Positions 61,024-64,000 of a stretch of DNA of 64,000 nt are shown piece by piece; the first letter of the stretch is position 1; every line of letters starts with the position of its first letter. The position numbers and the translations under genes are program-made. The notes beneath the pieces were generated by a model. The model was not told where the DNA came from, ran no database searches, and was given only the letters and a program-made list of their open reading frames with translations. The DNA is from Lysobacter sp. Root76 (GTDB taxonomy: Bacteria > Pseudomonadota > Gammaproteobacteria > Xanthomonadales > Xanthomonadaceae), in the NCBI RefSeq assembly GCF_001428685.1, contig NZ_LMIK01000006.1, positions 314,860 to 378,859 on the forward strand, read 5' to 3'.

Positions 61024-62034
61024 ATGCGGGGAGCGGCGACGACTATAGTGCTGGCCTTGCTGTGGCTGAGCGGACCGGCGCGTGCCGGCGAAGCCTGCGC
61101 TGCGCCGTCCGGCCCCGACAGCTACGCCGCGCGCATCGCCGCGATCGCCTGCCAGGAAAACGGGCTGTGGTTCGACGCCTTCATCGACGCCAACGGCCGC
61201 CTGGCCAGCACCACCGTCGCTGAAGCCGAAACCTCGCGCCTGCGCGACGGCAGCACCCCCGCCTGGCGCCGCGTCGCCGACTACTGGAAGGGCAGCGGCC
61301 TGCTCTGGCAGATGAGCAGCTTCGCCGGCGCCGCCGAATGCAGCAGCGTGCCCAGCGCCGACCCGGGCCAGATGGGCGTCGCGAACGCGTCCTGCCGCGC
61401 CTTCCTGATCGACAACCCGTGGTCGGCGGTGTTCGTGTCCTACGTGATGAATCGCGCCGGAGTGCCCAACTTCCGCGCCTCGGCCAGTCACATCGACTAC
61501 GTGCGCGACGCCTACCTGAATCCCGACAGCAGCCCGTTCCAGTTCGTCGATCCCGACAACGCCAAGCCGGCGGCCGGCGACTTGCTGTGCTTCGTGCGCG
61601 CTTCGGGCACGGCGTTCGGCTACGAAGGGCTGAAGGCGTTCCTGGATCGCGACTCCGGTGCGCTCAATATGCATTGCGACATCGCCGCGACGGTCGATGG
61701 CGGCAAGCTCTATCTGATCGGCGGCAACGTCCTGCAAAGCGTGACCCTGCGCGAACTCAACCTCAACAGCGGCGGCCGGCTGTGGGCCTTGCCGCGGCGC
61801 GGCGATGGTTCGCCCGACTGCCGTCCCGGCCACGAGGCGGGCTGCAACTTCAATCGCCAGGACTGGGCGGTGCTGCTCAAACTCAAGGCCATGACCCCGA
61901 CCACGCCGCCGCCGACCCTGACGCCGGCGCGCAGCTGCTGCGAGGTTTGTCCCTTGCCGATGCCCGCGGGCATGCAGCGCTGTCCCGCTGCGTCGGCCGC
62001 GCCGCCGCCCGAGCCGCGCGCGCCGGCGAACTAG
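61024..62034 (+). CDS. Secreted DUF2272-family protein
   Basis: A 336-residue protein with a Sec signal (MRGAATTIVLALLWLSGPARAGEA). The body has DNPWSAVFVSYVMNRAGV, CFVRASGTAF and MHCDIAATVDGGKLYLIGGNV, a layout of DUF2272 proteins, related to NlpC/P60-CHAP-like cysteine amidases. The SAVFVSYVM and HCDIAA segments could give the Cys/His pair, but the catalytic Cys is not obvious (Ser or none), so activity is uncertain. It ends in a Pro/Ala tail with several Cys. Its stop overlaps the convergent hydrolase stop by 4 bp. Confidence 0.78.
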   Translation: MRGAATTIVLALLWLSGPARAGEACAAPSGPDSYAARIAAIACQENGLWFDAFIDANGRLASTTVAEAETSRLRDGSTPAWRRVADYWKGSGLLWQMSSFAGAAECSSVPSADPGQMGVANASCRAFLIDNPWSAVFVSYVMNRAGVPNFRASASHIDYVRDAYLNPDSSPFQFVDPDNAKPAAGDLLCFVRASGTAFGYEGLKAFLDRDSGALNMHCDIAATVDGGKLYLIGGNVLQSVTLRELNLNSGGRLWALPRRGDGSPDCRPGHEAGCNFNRQDWAVLLKLKAMTPTTPPPTLTPARSCCEVCPLPMPAGMQRCPAASAAPPPEPRAPAN

Positions 62035-62834
62035 CGCGCCGGCTCCGCGGCCGCGAAGAACTCGCGCAGGGCCCGCTCGAACGCGGGCTGCGCGCCGATG
62101 CTGCTGTGGTCGGCCTGGGACAGCGCGACCACCTTCGGCGGCGTCGCCAGCGCGGCGATCAGGCGATCGGTGTTGCTGGCCGGGATCACCTGGTCGAGCC
62201 CCGCGCGCAGCACCAGGGTTGGTCCGCGGTAACCGGCCAGCCAACGTGCCGACTCGAAACGATCGCGCACCATCCAGCCCATCGGCAGCAGCGGATAGTG
62301 CGACTGCGCGACCGCGGTCAGGCTGTCGAACGGCGTCACCAGCGCCAGGCGCGCCACCGGTCGCTGCGAGGCGACATGGCTGGCCACGCCGCTGCCCAGG
62401 CTGCAGCCGATCACGTCGATGGGCTGGTCCGGATGCGCCGCGTGCACGCGGTCGTAGAAGCTCAACGCATCGCCGAACAGCGCCGCCTCGCTGGGCTGGC
62501 CGTCGCTGGCGCCGAAGCCGCGGTAGGCGAGCAGGTACACGCTGCGGTCCGGGAACAGGCGCGCGATCTGGTCGCGGCGCGCCTCGATGCGCTCGGCGTT
62601 GCCGCCGAAGTAGAGGATCGGCCGCGGCGCGCTCGGATTCACCGCCCAGCCGCGCAGATGCACGCCTTCGCGTTCCAGCACGAAATCGGTGCTGGCCGGG
62701 TCCACGCGCGTCTGTTGGCCGTAATAGATCAGGTCGCGCTGCTTGGCGTACATCAGCCCGCAGATGCCGGCATAGATCACCGCCGGTACGCCCAGCAATG
62801 CCATCCAGGCCTGCCTCGAGACTTTGAGCGCCAT
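62031..62834 (-). CDS. Membrane-anchored alpha/beta hydrolase
   Basis: A 267-residue serine hydrolase. An N-terminal membrane anchor (MALLGVPAVIYAGICGLMYAKQRDLIYYG) is followed by the BEM46/YfhR-like fold: ILYFGGNAERI, LLAYRGFGASDGQPS, nucleophile in DVIGCSLGSGVASHVAS (CSLGSG), and the acid/base in RAGLDQVIPASN and ADHSSIG. Specificity unknown; likely periplasmic face of the inner membrane. The start at 62834 was chosen for the anchor; the frame is open much further upstream across the next gene. A 19-bp tandem repeat lies 14 bp before the start. Confidence 0.88.
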   Translation of the reverse strand: MALKVSRQAWMALLGVPAVIYAGICGLMYAKQRDLIYYGQQTRVDPASTDFVLEREGVHLRGWAVNPSAPRPILYFGGNAERIEARRDQIARLFPDRSVYLLAYRGFGASDGQPSEAALFGDALSFYDRVHAAHPDQPIDVIGCSLGSGVASHVASQRPVARLALVTPFDSLTAVAQSHYPLLPMGWMVRDRFESARWLAGYRGPTLVLRAGLDQVIPASNTDRLIAALATPPKVVALSQADHSSIGAQPAFERALREFFAAAEPAR

Positions 62835-62848
62835 AGCGTTTCCCCTTG

Positions 62849-62886
62849 TCTGTCGAAGCCTGCAACGTCTGTCGAAGCCTGCAACG
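62849..62886. repeat. Perfect 19-bp tandem duplication
   Basis: TCTGTCGAAGCCTGCAACG (62849-62867) is repeated exactly at 62868-62886, in the leader of the alpha/beta hydrolase gene. Confidence 0.9.
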
Positions 62887-62922
62887 CCCTCGACTATGAC
62901 CAACGTCGAAGGCGGCTGACAA

Positions 62923-62950
62923 CGGGCATCGGGCATCGGGCATCGGGCAT
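62923..62950. repeat. Four perfect CGGGCAT heptamers (single arm)
   Basis: CGGGCAT four times in a row without a mismatch, between the hydrolase start and the threonine aldolase stop. It differs by one step from the CGGGATT heptamers at 56041. No facing arm was found before the aldolase stop. Confidence 0.9.
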
Positions 62951-62986
62951 GGCCCAGTCTGGACCCGCGCCGTGCGACGGCCGCGT

Positions 62987-64000
62987 CTAGGCCGCGCCGA
63001 TCACCGCGTCGATCTGGTCGGGCGTGGTCGCGTAGCTGGTCACCAGACGCACGAAGCGCTGGTCGGCGGCGATGGCATAGCCCTCGGGCAGGCCGCGGCT
63101 GGCCCAGTCGGCGCAGACGATGCCGGCCTCGCGCCAGCGCGCGGCCAGTGCCGCCGGCAGTACCGCGAACACCTCGTTGGCCTGGGTCGGCCAGGGCAGG
63201 CGCACGCCGGGCAGGGCGGCCAGCGCCGCGGCCAGGCGCGCGGCCATCGCATTGGCCTGGCGGGCGTTGTCGCGCCAGTGCCCGTCTTCGAGATAGGCCG
63301 CCATCTGCGCGCCGAGCAGGCGGCTCTTGGACAGGGTGTGGCCGGCGCGCTTGCGCTGGAACGGCAGCGACGCCGCCAGCGCCGGGTCGAACACGATCAC
63401 CGCCTCGCAGGCCAGGGCGCCGTTCTTGGTCGCGCCGAAGCTCAGCGCATCGAAACCGGCCTGCCAGCTCATCGCCGCGGCGCTGCAGCCCAGGGCTTCG
63501 ACCGCGTTGCCGAAACGCGAGCCGTCGAGGTGGCAGCGCAGGCCGTGGCGGCGCGCCAGTGCGGTCAATGCCCGCAGTTCGTCCAGCGAGTACAAGGTGC
63601 CGGCCTCGGTGACCTGCGACAGCGACAAGGCCGCCGGCTGCACCGAGCGGGCGACGCCGGGGCTGAGGCGGGCGAGGGCGTCGCTCAGGCCGTCGGGGGT
63701 GATCTTGCCGGCGACGCCGGGGATCCCGATCAGCTTGGCGCCGCCGCTGTAGAACTCGGGCGCGCCGCATTCGTCTTCGAGGATGTGGCTCTCGGCGTGG
63801 CACAGCACCGCGCCCCAGGGCGGGCACAGCGCGGCCAGGGCCAGCGCGTTGGCGGCGGTGCCGGTGGCGGTCAGCCAGGCCTGCAGCGGGCGCTCGAAGA
63901 CCTCGGCCAGCAGGGCTTCGGCACGGGCGCTGTAGCGGTCGGCGCCGTAGGACGGCTCGGCGTCGGCGTTGGCGCGCACGATCGCGTCCAGCACCCGCGC
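62987..64000 (-). CDS. ltaE: Low-specificity L-threonine aldolase, cut by right edge
   Basis: PLP-dependent aldolase cleaving L-threonine or allo-threonine to glycine and acetaldehyde. 337 residues are visible; the N-terminus lies beyond the window. The family segments are SYGADRYSARAEALLAEVF, LTATGTAANALALAAL, HILEDECGAPEFYSGGAKL, SLSQVTEAGTLYSLDELRAL, HLDGSRFGNAVEALGC and the PLP Lys in SFGATKNGALACEAVIVF. The frame is open through 64000. Cytosolic. It shares the minus strand with the alpha/beta hydrolase gene, 152 bp apart with repeats between. Confidence 0.93.
   Translation of the reverse strand, partial: ARVLDAIVRANADAEPSYGADRYSARAEALLAEVFERPLQAWLTATGTAANALALAALCPPWGAVLCHAESHILEDECGAPEFYSGGAKLIGIPGVAGKITPDGLSDALARLSPGVARSVQPAALSLSQVTEAGTLYSLDELRALTALARRHGLRCHLDGSRFGNAVEALGCSAAAMSWQAGFDALSFGATKNGALACEAVIVFDPALAASLPFQRKRAGHTLSKSRLLGAQMAAYLEDGHWRDNARQANAMAARLAAALAALPGVRLPWPTQANEVFAVLPAALAARWREAGIVCADWASRGLPEGYAIAADQRFVRLVTSYATTPDQIDAVIGAA

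Overview
This window is a stretch of high-GC chromosome from a gammaproteobacterium of the family Xanthomonadaceae, most likely Lysobacter or a close relative. The reasons are the very high GC at third codon positions, the gene orders rlmN-pilF-rodZ-yfgM-bamB-der, cmk-rpsA-ihfB-lapA-lapB and aguB/aguA, the kynurenine-degradation genes, the abundance of GTG starts and 4-bp stop/start overlaps, and intergenic REP-like and heptamer repeats of the kind common in this family. The genus is an inference; the sequence shows no species marker. I see no rRNA, tRNA, CRISPR array, transposase or phage gene.

Layout. 1-5449 (minus strand): an operon for the lower kynurenine / 3-hydroxyanthranilate pathway (aldehyde dehydrogenase, beta-carbonic anhydrase, RidA-type deaminase, 3-hydroxyanthranilate dioxygenase, a secreted amidohydrolase and ACMS decarboxylase, cut by the left edge). 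5828-18419 (plus): a nine-gene run, probably one operon. It holds two Tat-signal TldD-type metallopeptidases on either side of a signal-less TldE, then a DUF4159 protein, a MoxR AAA ATPase, a DUF58/vWA protein and three membrane proteins of the BatA type. This is the least understood and most interesting block. 18422-22267 (minus): an SDR oxidoreductase, a PaiB-like protein, three small unknowns and asnS. 22385-25930 (plus): a DUF2891 protein, an IscA-type Fe-S protein and a DUF885 peptidase-like protein. 26011-33669 (minus): a TraB-family protein, a lipoprotein, a TetR/hydrolase pair, a GNAT protein, the agmatine-to-putrescine enzymes AguB and AguA, and rpmJ.

33859-42414 (plus): cmk, rpsA, ihfB, lapA, lapB, then envelope-polysaccharide genes (a WecA/WbpL-type phosphotransferase, a WbpM/CapD-type dehydratase, galU). 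42347-45717: small membrane proteins, a FAD oxidoreductase with a CsaA-like gene, and a small secreted Cys-repeat protein. 46011-50424 (minus): a beta-oxidation operon (fadN-type fusion, fadA) with a PsrA-like TetR regulator that has a PsrA-type palindrome at its promoter. 50641-57726 (plus): ndk, rlmN, pilF, rodZ, yfgM, bamB, der. 57846-60859 (plus): molybdenum-cofactor genes mobA, moeA and a rhodanese-moeB fusion. 61024-64000: a DUF2272 protein, an alpha/beta hydrolase and a threonine aldolase cut by the right edge.

Between genes there is a recurring kind of non-coding DNA: heptamer tandem repeats arranged as facing arms (36908-37139, 47231-47314, 56041-56316) or as a single arm (62923-62950), and 15-bp tandem arrays (5498-5557, 60881-60955). 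These sit in otherwise unremarkable housekeeping regions and no gene explains them. All functional calls are from reading motifs, lengths and neighbours; no database search was run.
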